A stretch of DNA of 64,000 bases from an uncultured Clostridia bacterium (GCA_934129745.1 CAKOWZ010000001.1:62001-126000); one strand, 5' to 3'; positions 19,467 to 27,926 are shown, counted from the stretch's first letter. Notes: generated from the sequence alone by a model not told the origin. Numbers and translations: made by a program.

Positions 19467-19477
19467 GGGGCACTTTA

Positions 19478-20047
19478 ATGAAAAAAAGTCGAATTTTAAT
19501 TTGTTTAATTATTGTTTTAAATATTATAATTTTAGGAATAATTATAGTTAAAATTAATAAACCTAAAGTGCCCGAAAATACTGAAATTGTGCCTATAACA
19601 ACTGAAGAAGATAGGAAAATTTATCCAGAAAATTCATATCAATTAACTAGATTATATAGTGGTGTAACTGAGATGGATAAATTTTATTTGAAATTATATA
19701 AATGTGTTCATTATTTAAACAGAATTGGTAATTCATTAGAAGATGTTGTTAAAAGTGGTTCACAAGATTATTATAAGAAAAATAAAGATACAATTAAATT
19801 AAATACAGGAATAGATAATTCAGACGATTTTCAAAATTTTGTTGAATATGCTAGAAAATACAAAAATGGCGGTGAATATAAGAATATTGAATTATTACCA
19901 GATACTTTTGTAAAAACTAAAGATTATGATACTATTAATCTTAATATTAACTTGAATAATGGCGATAAATTAGAGTTTAAGGTATATATGGGAAATGTTA
20001 AAGATACTAAAGGAAATGTAAAGATTTTGCCTTTAGAAAAAAAATAA
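19478..20047 (+). CDS. Small bitopic protein of the secretion operon
   Basis: A protein of 189 residues with a short basic start, one membrane helix (about 6-26) and an external domain of about 160 residues (MDKFYLKLYKCVHYLNRIG, then YDTINLNINLNNGDKLEF). It begins 11 nt after the wall-remodelling gene. Size and topology match the next two genes and the VirB8-like bitopic proteins of Gram-positive conjugation systems, but sequence similarity is weaker here than between the other two. Function is inferred from layout only. Confidence 0.45.
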   Translation: MKKSRILICLIIVLNIIILGIIIVKINKPKVPENTEIVPITTEEDRKIYPENSYQLTRLYSGVTEMDKFYLKLYKCVHYLNRIGNSLEDVVKSGSQDYYKKNKDTIKLNTGIDNSDDFQNFVEYARKYKNGGEYKNIELLPDTFVKTKDYDTINLNINLNNGDKLEFKVYMGNVKDTKGNVKILPLEKK

Positions 20048-20101
20048 TGTTTTGGTATATATTGAAAGTTTTTTCAAAAGATTCTAATGAAAGGAATGTT
20101 G

Positions 20102-20674
20102 GTGAATATGATTAAAGATAATTCTAAATTCAATAAAACAGATATGTTATTAGTTTTAATAATATTAATTCTGATTATTGTAAATATAATTTTATATGTT
20201 AAAAATTTCATACAACCCAAACAAGAAAATGTATCTCAGACTAATACACAAACAAACCAGGCATCTAATAATAAACAATCTGAGGAATCAGAAGAAATTA
20301 TTGTTCCTAAAAATAATGAAGAATTAATTGAAAAATTATCTACTCAAAATGAAAGAGAAAGAATGGAATATTATTGTGGTATATTTTTTAAACATATAGA
20401 AAATGGTGAATATGATGAAGCTTATAATTTATTATATACAGAATTCAAAACAAAATATTTTCCAACAGTTGAAGAATTCGAAGAATATGCTAAAAAAACC
20501 TATCCATCTGATTGTGGCTTACAATATGATGATATTACAAGACAAGGTGATATTTATGTTTTAAAACTTAATATTTTAGATATTCTTGGAAGTAAAAATG
20601 ATAGTAAATCACAACGTATTGTTGTTAAAGAAAATAATTATAATGATTTTGTAATTTCTTTTCAGGTGATATAG
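20102..20674 (+). CDS. Bitopic protein with NTF2/VirB8-like external domain (paralogue 1)
   Basis: About 190 residues from GTG 20102. AAAGGA (20090-20095) is 6 nt upstream, and the in-frame ATG at 20087 precedes this ribosome site, so it is an unlikely start. One membrane helix is followed by a Gln/Asn-rich linker and a compact external domain with FKHIENGEYDEAYNLLYTEF, then YFPTVEEFEEYAKKTYP. This pattern (helix, 'NGEYxxAYxL', 'YPTxEEF') recurs in the next gene and resembles NTF2-like domains, the fold of VirB8 proteins. A VirB8-like scaffold role is plausible given that no other VirB8 candidate is present. Confidence 0.5.
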   Translation: MNMIKDNSKFNKTDMLLVLIILILIIVNIILYVKNFIQPKQENVSQTNTQTNQASNNKQSEESEEIIVPKNNEELIEKLSTQNERERMEYYCGIFFKHIENGEYDEAYNLLYTEFKTKYFPTVEEFEEYAKKTYPSDCGLQYDDITRQGDIYVLKLNILDILGSKNDSKSQRIVVKENNYNDFVISFQVI

Positions 20675-20713
20675 TTAATGTGATATGGTTTAGGTAATAT
20701 AGGAGGGAAATAA

Positions 20714-21670
20714 ATGGATTATTTTACAGATTTTAGAATAAAGGTAATGAATTTTTGTAAACGTAATAAAAAGAAAATATTTATTATTATAATAATCTGG
20801 TTAATAATTTTTATAATTAATCAAATATTAAAAAATAGACCAAAACAACTTCCAGCACCATCAACAACTTATACACCACATGTTTCTGTACTAGATGATG
20901 AAAAAGAGGTACCAGAAAAATATCAAAAACCAATAGAAAATACAATAGATACATATTTTAATTATTGTAATAATGGTGAATATGAAAAAGCATATAATAT
21001 GATAACTAAAGAATGCTGCGAAAAAAATTATCCGACTTTGGAACAATTTACAGAATATATAAATGAGGTTTTTGAAGGAAAGAAAAAAATATATAATATT
21101 CAAAATTACTCAATTGTTGATAATAAATATATCTATGACATCAGAATTCTAGATGATATTTTGGCAAATGGAACTACAGATGGTTATTATTATTATGAAG
21201 AGAAATTTATTATGATAGAAGAAGATGGACAAATGAAATTATCAATTGCTGAATATATTGGAGATGAACAACCAAATATTGTTGTTGAAAATGATGATTT
21301 AGTTGTTGAAGTTACAAACAAATCTGTTGATTATGAAACTGAAACATATAGTATTAAAATTACTAATAAAACTGATAAATATATAGTAATTTGTGACAAC
21401 ACACAAGACAGTGAAATTATACTTGATTTAGGAGAACAAACTAGAAAACCTGTTAATTTGACAAATGGATTATTCTTTATAGCACCTAACTCTAGTAAAA
21501 AACAAGACTTAGTGTTTAACAAATATTATGACAATGGGCTTACTTCTCAAAAACTGATTTTTAATTCAATTCGTATTTTAAACTCATATGACTGGCATAC
21601 AGGAACAACTCAAGATGATTTGGATAATGCAGTTAAATTATATGGATTTGATGTCAAACTAACAAAATAA
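20714..21670 (+). CDS. Bitopic protein with NTF2/VirB8-like external domain (paralogue 2)
   Basis: A protein of 318 residues with a basic start, a membrane helix (about 20-38, IFIIIIIWLIIFIINQIL), a linker, an external domain with YFNYCNNGEYEKAYNMIT and NYPTLEQFTEYIN, then a second beta-rich domain (about 200-318). The first external domain is clearly related to that of the preceding gene. Two consecutive periplasm-side domains are also seen in VirB8-like TcpC of clostridial conjugation systems. AGGAGG precedes the ATG. The gene ends exactly where a 64-bp palindrome begins and is the last gene of the operon. Confidence 0.5.
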   Translation: MDYFTDFRIKVMNFCKRNKKKIFIIIIIWLIIFIINQILKNRPKQLPAPSTTYTPHVSVLDDEKEVPEKYQKPIENTIDTYFNYCNNGEYEKAYNMITKECCEKNYPTLEQFTEYINEVFEGKKKIYNIQNYSIVDNKYIYDIRILDDILANGTTDGYYYYEEKFIMIEEDGQMKLSIAEYIGDEQPNIVVENDDLVVEVTNKSVDYETETYSIKITNKTDKYIVICDNTQDSEIILDLGEQTRKPVNLTNGLFFIAPNSSKKQDLVFNKYYDNGLTSQKLIFNSIRILNSYDWHTGTTQDDLDNAVKLYGFDVKLTK

Positions 21671-21734
21671 TGTGCAATAGGGGACGCGTCCAAATTGTTC
21701 ATATGAACAATTTGGACGCGTCCCCTATTGCACA
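21671..21734. repeat. GGGACGCGTCC palindrome A (64 bp, perfect)
   Basis: A perfect 64-bp palindrome starting at the base after the stop codon of the previous gene. Each arm reads TGTGCAATAGGGGACGCGTC and onward to the CATATG centre. It is much richer in G+C than its surroundings. It could fold as one long hairpin and end the secretion operon transcript, although no T-run follows. Related copies lie at 23388, 53714 and 60296. Confidence 0.85.
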
Positions 21735-21738
21735 CATC

Positions 21739-21768
21739 TTGACAATTACGGTTCAAAGGTGATATATT
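21739..21768 (+). promoter_or_regulatory. Predicted promoter of the WG-repeat gene
   Basis: TTGACA (21739-21744), an 18-nt spacer and TATATT (21763-21768). It sits just beyond palindrome A and before the ribosome site TCGGAGGT. Confidence 0.5.
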
Positions 21769-21797
21769 ATAGTAAATTAATTTCGGAGGTAAAACAC

Positions 21798-23327
21798 ATG
21801 AGTAGAAGAGGTAAGAGATATAATGGAGAGCCAAAACTTAATATGAAAAAAGTTTTTGGTGTTATTGCAGTTTTTGTAGTGATTATATTGGTTATCATAG
21901 GAATAAAACAAATGTTGAAATTAGATAAAAACAAGACTATTGAGAAAAATATTGAATTAAGTTATTTTACACTATATAAAAATGGAAACTGGGGTGTAAT
22001 AAATTCAAGTGGTGAAACTATAATTGAACCTTCTAATGGTGAAATGATTGAAATTCCAAACAAATCTAAGGGTGTGTTTGTATGTACTTATGATGTAAAT
22101 ACTGCAGATAATTCATTTAAAACAAAGGCAATTAATGAGAAAAATCAACAGATTTTTACAGATTATGAAAATGTATTTACAGTTCAAAATTATGATGAAA
22201 ACAATAATTTATGGTATGAAAATAATGTTTTGAAAGTTCAAAAAAATGGAAAATTTGGTTTAATTAATTTAGATGGAAAAGAAATTTTACCTTGTGAATA
22301 TGATAATATCACAGTTTTAAAAGGTGTAAAAAATAGTTTGATTATTAAATCAGATAATAAAATTGGAATGGCAGATTCAAATGGAAAAGTTGTTGTGCCT
22401 ACTGAATATGTAGATATTCAGGCTATTGAAAATGATAGTAAAAATGGATATATAGTTAAAAATTCTGATTCAAAATATGGTGTCATAAAATCTGATGGAG
22501 TAGTAGCTCTTGAGTGCAAATATGAGGCAATAGATAATGTTATTGATAATAACAAATATATAGTTAAGGAAAATAACTCATGGAAAGTTTTGGCTGAAGA
22601 TGGAACTGTATATTTAGAGGGTAAAGTTGATAATGCTTATGGTATGAATAATGAAAATGTTATTGTTAAACAAAATGGAAAATATGGTGTTTTAAATATT
22701 AAAACAGATTTGAAAATTCCTTTTGAATATGATGATTTAGCATATTTATGTGATGACAAATATGCTGCTAAAAAAGATGGTAAATTTGGAATTATTAATA
22801 CTAATAATGAGGTTGTTGCTGAGTATAAATATGAAGCTATTTCTATGGGAAAATTAGGTGAATATATTAAAGCTAAAACAAGTGACAATAACTATGATTA
22901 TATGACAAAAGATTTAGCTGTAAAATTCTCAGCTGGTGATGAAAGTATAGTAAATGATTTTATTATGATTAAAAATGGTAATGATATCAAGTATTATAAT
23001 AATAAATTAGAAGAAAAATCAAACAAAGATGTTTATACATCAAACACATTATTTATAATTAAAGAAAATGGAAAATATGGTTTTGTTGATAAAGATGGAA
23101 AGATTGTTGTTGAAGCAAAATATGATGATGCAAGAGAACAAAATGCCTCTGGTTTTTCAGCTATAAAAAAAGATGGAAAATGGGGCTCAATTGATCAATA
23201 TGGAAATGTTGTTATTGAACCAGAATATATATTGAAAAATGAAGATAATGTTGACTTTATTGCTAGATGGCATGTATGTGCTGATAAAAATGCTAATTAT
23301 TATACTGATGTAAATGAAGCTGAATAA
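21798..23327 (+). CDS. Membrane-anchored WG-repeat protein
   Basis: About 509 residues from ATG 21798, which has GGAGG 8 nt upstream; an in-frame GTG at 21759 has no ribosome site and lies inside the promoter. A basic N-terminus and one membrane helix (KKVFGVIAVFVVIILVIIGI) are followed by about eight or more WG/KWG repeats of ~45 residues. Examples are YKNGNWGVINSSGETIIEP, NGKFGLINLDGKEILPCEYD, NGKYGFVDKDGKIVVEAKYD and DGKWGSIDQYGNVVIEPEY. WG repeats are common in Firmicutes and Bacteroidetes surface proteins, with no agreed biochemical role. Expressed apparently on its own, between palindrome A and a terminator. Confidence 0.85.
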   Translation: MSRRGKRYNGEPKLNMKKVFGVIAVFVVIILVIIGIKQMLKLDKNKTIEKNIELSYFTLYKNGNWGVINSSGETIIEPSNGEMIEIPNKSKGVFVCTYDVNTADNSFKTKAINEKNQQIFTDYENVFTVQNYDENNNLWYENNVLKVQKNGKFGLINLDGKEILPCEYDNITVLKGVKNSLIIKSDNKIGMADSNGKVVVPTEYVDIQAIENDSKNGYIVKNSDSKYGVIKSDGVVALECKYEAIDNVIDNNKYIVKENNSWKVLAEDGTVYLEGKVDNAYGMNNENVIVKQNGKYGVLNIKTDLKIPFEYDDLAYLCDDKYAAKKDGKFGIINTNNEVVAEYKYEAISMGKLGEYIKAKTSDNNYDYMTKDLAVKFSAGDESIVNDFIMIKNGNDIKYYNNKLEEKSNKDVYTSNTLFIIKENGKYGFVDKDGKIVVEAKYDDAREQNASGFSAIKKDGKWGSIDQYGNVVIEPEYILKNEDNVDFIARWHVCADKNANYYTDVNEAE

Positions 23328-23335
23328 TGAAAAAA

Positions 23336-23370
23336 AGCACAATTGGGAATTTTTCTCAATTGTGCTTTTT
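23336..23370 (+). terminator. Intrinsic terminator after the WG-repeat gene
   Basis: AGCACAATTG (23336-23345) pairs with CAATTGTGCT (23357-23366) around an 11-nt loop. An A-run precedes the stem and a T-run follows it. Confidence 0.85.
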
Positions 23371-23387
23371 GCGCAAAGTTCGAAAAT

Positions 23388-23450
23388 GTGCAATTGGGGA
23401 CGCGTCCCAATTGTACACATTGATCAATTGGGACGCGTCCCCAATTGCAC
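23388..23450. repeat. GGGACGCGTCC palindrome B
   Basis: Two perfect 26-nt inverted arms, GTGCAATTGGGGACGCGTCC plus CAATTG (23388-23413) and its complement (23425-23450), separated by 11 nt. It ends at the base before the AGGAGG ribosome site of acpS, so the hairpin would lie in that gene's leader. Confidence 0.85.
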
Positions 23451-23462
23451 AGGAGGTAAAAA

Positions 23463-23849
23463 ATGAAAATAAAAACAGGAACAGATATAATAGAGGTTAA
23501 TAGAATTAAAGAAAGTATTGAAAAATTTGGAAATAGTTTCAAAAACAGGGTTTTTACTGCTCAAGAGATTGAATATTGTGAAAAGAAAAATATAAATAAA
23601 TTTCAATCTTATGCAGGTAGATTTGCAGCAAAGGAGGCTGTATTTAAAGCTTTATCTGAATATATAGATAATAAGTTTAAGGTTCAATGGACTGATATTG
23701 AAGTTATAAATGATGAAAATGGAAGACCTTTTATTAATTTATATGGTGAATTTGAAAAAAAGGTTGGAAATAATTTTGATATTGATATAAGTATTTCTCA
23801 TGTGAACCAAATGGCTGTGGCTAGTGCTGTTGCATATTTAAAAGATTAA
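23463..23849 (+). CDS. acpS: Holo-[acyl-carrier-protein] synthase
   Basis: A protein of 128 residues, the usual length for AcpS. It transfers 4'-phosphopantetheine from CoA to the acyl carrier protein to start fatty-acid synthesis. Family motifs are visible: GTDIIEVNRI at the start (the Asp binds Mg2+), FTAQEIEYCEKK, GRFAAKEAVFKAL (the Glu is the second metal ligand) and ISISHVNQMAVASA near the end. AGGAGG is 6 nt before the ATG and directly abuts palindrome B. The tatD gene follows after 20 nt, suggesting co-transcription. Confidence 0.95.
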   Translation: MKIKTGTDIIEVNRIKESIEKFGNSFKNRVFTAQEIEYCEKKNINKFQSYAGRFAAKEAVFKALSEYIDNKFKVQWTDIEVINDENGRPFINLYGEFEKKVGNNFDIDISISHVNQMAVASAVAYLKD

Positions 23850-23869
23850 TATAGAAGGGAAGAAAAATT

Positions 23870-24709
23870 ATGGAATTATTTGATAGTCATGCACATTATA
23901 ATGACGAAAAATTTAATGAGGATAGAGATGAAATTATAAAATTAATTTATGAATCAGGTGTTACTAAATTTATTTGTGCTGGATATAGTTTAGAATCATC
24001 TATAAAAGCACTTGAAATAGCTGAAAAATATGATTTTATTTATACAATTTCAGGGATTTCTCCAAATGATATTCCTGGAGATGTTGATGATGAGAATTTA
24101 GAAGGATTATCAGATGATGAAAAAAATGAGTTATTCACAAAAAGTTTACAAATTGTGGATAAACAACTTGAAAAAATAGAGGAAATGGCAAAAAACAAAA
24201 AGGTTGTGGCAATTGGAGAAATTGGGTTAGATTATCATTGGAATAAGAGTAATAAGGAATTACAAAAAATTGTTTTTATAAAACAAATTAAATTAGCAAA
24301 TAGGCTAGGGTTGCCAATTGTAATTCATACTAGAGATGCTGTTTCTGATACAATTGATATTTTAAAAAATGTGTGCCCTGTTGTTAAACCTGGTGTGTTT
24401 CATTGTTGTCCATTAAATCCAGAATTGATTAAAGAGGCATTAAAATTAGGATTTTATATATCTTTTGCTGGTCCTGTGACTTTTAAGAATTCTAAAAATG
24501 CTAAGATTGTTGTTGATATGGTTCCTTTTGATTATATGCTTATTGAAACAGATAGTCCATATTTGGCTCCAGAGCCATTTAGAGGAACTAGAAATGATTC
24601 ACGTAATGTTCGTTATGTTGCAGAAAAAATTGCTGAATTTAAGGATTGTGATGTGGAAACAGTGGCAAAGTGCACTTATGAGAACTCTAGAAAAGTTTTT
24701 GAAATTTAA
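23870..24709 (+). CDS. tatD: TatD-family metal-dependent hydrolase
   Basis: A protein of 279 residues with the amidohydrolase-fold motifs of TatD DNases: FDSHAHYND at the N-terminus (metal-binding HxH), GEIGLDYHW, IVIHTRDA, GVFHCC and ETDSPYLAPEPFRGTRNDS. It probably acts as a cytosolic 3'-5' exonuclease/deoxyribonuclease in DNA repair or RNA turnover. It lies 20 nt after acpS. The 44-residue insertion between strands (about 60-105) is within family variation. Confidence 0.93.
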   Translation: MELFDSHAHYNDEKFNEDRDEIIKLIYESGVTKFICAGYSLESSIKALEIAEKYDFIYTISGISPNDIPGDVDDENLEGLSDDEKNELFTKSLQIVDKQLEKIEEMAKNKKVVAIGEIGLDYHWNKSNKELQKIVFIKQIKLANRLGLPIVIHTRDAVSDTIDILKNVCPVVKPGVFHCCPLNPELIKEALKLGFYISFAGPVTFKNSKNAKIVVDMVPFDYMLIETDSPYLAPEPFRGTRNDSRNVRYVAEKIAEFKDCDVETVAKCTYENSRKVFEI

Positions 24710-25045
24710 AAATGCCACGTCCAAAAAATGTTTTAAAAATTTTTCGAAAACATATTCCATAAAAAAATATTTAATGATATAATAACAACCAAGTAAGAAA
24801 CTAAATTTAAACTTATTGACAAAAACGCTAAAGAGTTTGAATTACCTGAATTTTATTGAGATAAGACGAGAAAAAATGTAACAAAAATGTAATATTTAAT
24901 TAATGAAATGCATATAATAAGGTAAGACATTAAGAGACACAAAGGAAATCACAAATTGAAAAAAAAGACAAGCAAAAATTGGCAAAAAATTACAAAACTG
25001 AAAGACTTAGGGAAATGTGAAATTGATGACAAAAGTTGCGTAAAT

Positions 25046-25074
25046 TTGACAGAATTTTACATTTATGGTATAAT
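25046..25074 (+). promoter_or_regulatory. Perfect-consensus sigma-A promoter
   Basis: TTGACA (25046-25051), exactly 17 nt, then TATAAT (25069-25074): both boxes match consensus completely. Transcription should start near 25081, giving a short leader before AAAGGAGG and the ATG at 25111. The preceding part of the gap (24710-25045) is A-rich with no gene, terminator or known riboswitch that I could recognise. Confidence 0.85.
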
Positions 25075-25110
25075 TGACATTGTCTTAGTTAAAGGAGGGA
25101 CAAATATCTT

Positions 25111-26145
25111 ATGAAAAAAGATGATAAGGCTTCGATATCCTTGAAAAAGGTTATATCCGTAAGTATAGCACTTTTACTTTTTATGGGAATAAGTGTTATG
25201 GCCGTAAATTCAAAAGTAAATAATGTTAAAATTATCCTTTCAGATGGATATGAAATGGAAGTTTTAACAACAAAAGAGAAAGTTTCAGATATATTAGATG
25301 ATAATCATATTATCTTATTACCAGAAGAACAGGTAATTCCAGGATTAGAAAGTAATATATCAGACAATAAGACAATCAGAATTACAACTGATAAAGATTT
25401 AGCTGTTAAAGTTACTGAAACAGTAGTAACTTCAAGTGATGTAAAGGCTGAAGATTTATTGGCTAAGAATTATGATAATGTAGTTGAAAAACTAGTTGTT
25501 GAAGAAACTACAATCCCATTTGAAACAGAAACTAAAGATGTTTCAACAGGAAATGGTGATAAAAAAGAAGTTGTTACACGTAATGGTGTAGATGGAATTA
25601 AGAAAACTACTTATAAAGTTAAATACCAAAATGATCAAGAAATATCTAGAACAGAAATATCTACTGAAATAACAAAACAGGTTGTTAATAAAACAGTAGA
25701 AATCAGAGATAATCAAGTTGTATCAAGAGCTACAGTTAATAGAGTTGCTTCTGAAGCAGCAGCACAAAATGCATCTAATGCAGCTGCAAGTGGAAATGCT
25801 TTAGCTGCAAGAGCTGAAGGAATGACTCCAACAGTTGTTAATTTAAACACATCAGCATATACAGCATCAACTTGTGATAAAGCTCCAGGAACACCTGGAT
25901 ATGGTGTTACAGCATCTGGTGCATATGCATCTGCATGGTGTACAGTTGCAGCTGGTAAAGGATATCCTTTAGGAACTATTATTTATATTCCATATTTTGC
26001 TAATAAGCCAAATGGTGGATGGTTTGTGGTTCAAGATAGAGGTGGAGCTATTGCTAATAATAAGTTAGATGTTTATATGGCAACTTATAATGAGTGTATT
26101 GCTTTTGGTAGAAAAACATTAGAATGTTATGTTTATATTCCATAA
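25111..26145 (+). CDS. YabE-like secreted cell-wall protein (DUF348, G5 and 3D domains)
   Basis: A protein of 344 residues. An N-terminal membrane or signal helix (about 13-31) is followed by a DUF348-like ubiquitin-fold repeat (NVKIILSDGYEMEVLTTKEK, about 39-95), a G5 domain (about 128-210: EETTIPFETETKD, then GIKKTTYKVKYQNDQE) and an Ala-rich linker. The C-terminus is a 3D (MltA-like) domain (about 245-344) with SAYTAS, PLGTIIYIP, VVQDRGGAI and NKLDVYM, including conserved Asp residues. It resembles Bacillus YabE and resuscitation-factor-like proteins that cleave or remodel peptidoglycan, and probably acts at the outer face of the membrane. Strong promoter and AAAGGAGG upstream, terminator at 26313. 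Confidence 0.88.
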   Translation: MKKDDKASISLKKVISVSIALLLFMGISVMAVNSKVNNVKIILSDGYEMEVLTTKEKVSDILDDNHIILLPEEQVIPGLESNISDNKTIRITTDKDLAVKVTETVVTSSDVKAEDLLAKNYDNVVEKLVVEETTIPFETETKDVSTGNGDKKEVVTRNGVDGIKKTTYKVKYQNDQEISRTEISTEITKQVVNKTVEIRDNQVVSRATVNRVASEAAAQNASNAAASGNALAARAEGMTPTVVNLNTSAYTASTCDKAPGTPGYGVTASGAYASAWCTVAAGKGYPLGTIIYIPYFANKPNGGWFVVQDRGGAIANNKLDVYMATYNECIAFGRKTLECYVYIP

Positions 26146-26312
26146 TTTAATTTTGGAATAGTGGAATTTGATTTTGAAATTGCTTGACTTTGTGGATTTG
26201 TAAAATTTGTTTTAAGCTGATTTACAGTAAAAAAGTTAAAAGGCAAATTATAAATTAAATTTGAAAAAATGAAAGTTAGATTAGAAATAATTTAAAAAAT
26301 AATTAAGACAAT

Positions 26313-26352
26313 AAAAAAGAAATTCAAGATTTAAGTCTTGAATTTCTTTTTT
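26313..26352 (+). terminator. Strong intrinsic terminator
   Basis: A 17-bp perfect stem, AAAAAAGAAATTCAAGA (26313-26329) with 26336-26352, around a TTTAAG loop and ending in T6. It lies about 170 nt after the YabE-like gene; the stretch between (26146-26312) is AT-rich without features. It may serve both strands. Confidence 0.85.
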
Positions 26353-26386
26353 GTATTACAGGAAACTATTTTTCGATTTCATAAAT

Positions 26387-26660
26387 TTTTCCTACCAACT
26401 TCAAATTATTTTTTACAAACCTACAAATTATTTCTTAACAACTTCAAATTATTTTTTACAAACCTACAAATTATTTCTTAACAATTTTAAATTATCTTTC
26501 TACAAACCTACAAATTATTTCTTAACAATTTTAAATTATCTTTCTACAATCCTACAAATTGTTTCTTACCAACTTCAAATATTTTTTTACAATCTCACAA
26601 ATTGTTTCCTACCAACTTAAAATTGTTTTTTACAATCTCACAAATTACTTTTTAGCAACT
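26387..26660. repeat. Tandem ~22-nt repeat array (paired as 43-44 nt units)
   Basis: About twelve imperfect copies alternate between ACAAATTATTTCTTAACAA-like and TTCAAATTATTTTTTACAAA-like units, so the higher-order period is 43-44 nt. The last copy runs into the permease gene on the minus strand: its final codons read GAAGTTGCTAAAAAGTAA, matching array units GAAGTTGGTAGGAAACAA. The array is therefore probably an expansion of the end of that gene. A plus-strand open frame here is only a by-product of the repeat. Confidence 0.85.
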
Positions 26661-27760
26661 TCCATATAATCCTCAATTAACACCTTCAAAACAGCAGCAA
26701 CAGGTACAGCTAAAAACATTCCCAATATTCCAAAATATGCACCACCAATTGTAACTGCGAAAATTACAAGTAAAGGACTAATTTTTAAAGATTCACCCAC
26801 AATTTTTGGATTAATAATATTTGCATCAATTTGTTGTAAAATTGTAACAATTACAACCATCCATATAGCTTGTGAAATTCCACCTGTGATAAATGTAATA
26901 AGTGTGGCAATAATTACAGCAATTATTGCTCCGAAATATGGAATCATATTAAATAATCCAATCATAAATCCAAGTAAAACAGCATATTTAACACCCAATA
27001 TCTTCATTGCAATTGATGTTAAAATTCCAACTACAATTGCATCTAATAACTGACTTGCAAGAAATTTTAAGAAAATTTCATTTGTATTATTAAAATATTT
27101 AGCAATTTTGTTAGCAGTTTTTTCTTCAAATACTGAATATGCAAACTTACGTAAGAATTTTAATATTTCTCTTCTTTCAAGTAATAAATACACTGAAACT
27201 ATGATAGAAACAAAGAAATTAAAAATTCCAGAAGCTATGCTTAATGCACCTTGAGCATATTCTGTTAATTTTTGAATATTTACATATTCTGAAAAATCAA
27301 TATTTCCTATTTGATTTACCAAATTCATAACTGTATCACTTTTCAAAAATGAATCATCTGGTAGTTCATTTAGTTTAGTTGTTATAATTGTATAATAATC
27401 TTGAAAATGATTTATAAAATCAGTTACACTTTCAGAAATTACTGGGATTAGGTAATTTATTACTAAAATTAAAATTAGTAAAGATATTAAATATACTGTA
27501 ATTACTGATAATGTACGTGCTCTTTTGTGAAGAAATTTTGGCTTTTTTAGTTTTAATATGAAATTTTCAACATTTCGTGATGGAATATATAGTATATATG
27601 CTATAATTATTCCTAAAATAAATGGCATAATTACACCTAAGAAATTTGATATCCATATTTGTATATCTTTGAAATTGTCTAAAAGCTTGTAAAATCCTAT
27701 GATTGTTATTCCAAATGTGAACCAATAAAACCATTTTGTCCATGTTTTTCTTTCCTTCAT
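26645..27760 (-). CDS. AI-2E family (PerM/YdbI-type) membrane transporter
   Basis: About 371 residues from the ATG at 27760. AAAGGAAA lies some 10 nt upstream; an alternative GTG at 27769 directly abuts that ribosome site. The protein has about eight membrane helices, and the C-terminal half carries the family signature: VVGILTSIAMKILGVKYAVLLG, FMIGLFNMIPYFGAII and LQQIDANIINPKIVG, then GGAYFGILGMFLAVPVAAVLK. AI-2E proteins include signal and ion exporters, and the substrate cannot be told here. The gene stands alone on the minus strand, and its stop codon lies inside a tandem repeat array. Confidence 0.92.
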   Translation of the reverse strand: MKERKTWTKWFYWFTFGITIIGFYKLLDNFKDIQIWISNFLGVIMPFILGIIIAYILYIPSRNVENFILKLKKPKFLHKRARTLSVITVYLISLLILILVINYLIPVISESVTDFINHFQDYYTIITTKLNELPDDSFLKSDTVMNLVNQIGNIDFSEYVNIQKLTEYAQGALSIASGIFNFFVSIIVSVYLLLERREILKFLRKFAYSVFEEKTANKIAKYFNNTNEIFLKFLASQLLDAIVVGILTSIAMKILGVKYAVLLGFMIGLFNMIPYFGAIIAVIIATLITFITGGISQAIWMVVIVTILQQIDANIINPKIVGESLKISPLLVIFAVTIGGAYFGILGMFLAVPVAAVLKVLIEDYMEVAKK

Positions 27761-27802
27761 ATATGTCACTTTCCTTTCATTTTTTAATTAAGCTATAGTT
27801 CT

Positions 27803-27822
27803 ATTTTACCATATTTTGGTAA
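27803..27822 (-). promoter_or_regulatory. Inverted repeat over the permease promoter region
   Basis: TTACCA-TATTT-TGGTAA (27806-27822) overlaps a minus-strand TAAAAT (27808-27803), a candidate -10 box for the permease gene; no good -35 is seen. It could be a repressor site or a short hairpin. Confidence 0.3.
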
Positions 27823-27858
27823 TAAATACTAGTGTAACTGAAAATATTATAAAAACTA

Positions 27859-27887
27859 TTGCATAAAAAAATTAACTATATTATAAT
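27859..27887 (+). promoter_or_regulatory. Predicted promoter of the TasA-like pair
   Basis: TTGCAT (27859-27864), 17 nt, then TATAAT (27882-27887), upstream of AAAAGGGGAG and the ATG at 27927. Confidence 0.5.
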
Positions 27888-27926
27888 TTATTTATATAAA
27901 TACAAATGAAAAGGGGAGATAATTTA

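Noticed and set aside
1225..21670. Reading the secretion operon as part of an integrative conjugative element
   Set aside because: No relaxase, coupling protein, integrase or att repeats are visible, and ordinary genes follow directly. It stays possible only if such genes lie before base 1.
24710..25110. c-di-AMP (ydaO-type) riboswitch before the YabE-like gene
   Set aside because: Such switches often precede wall hydrolases, but I see none of the conserved motif here, and the perfect promoter leaves a leader of only about 30 nt.
26351..26620. 89-codon plus-strand open frame
   Set aside because: It is created entirely by the 22-nt tandem array, has repetitive Phe/Leu/Tyr/Asn composition and no ribosome site.
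26387..26660. CRISPR array
   Set aside because: The units are contiguous and degenerate, with no unique spacers and no cas genes nearby.
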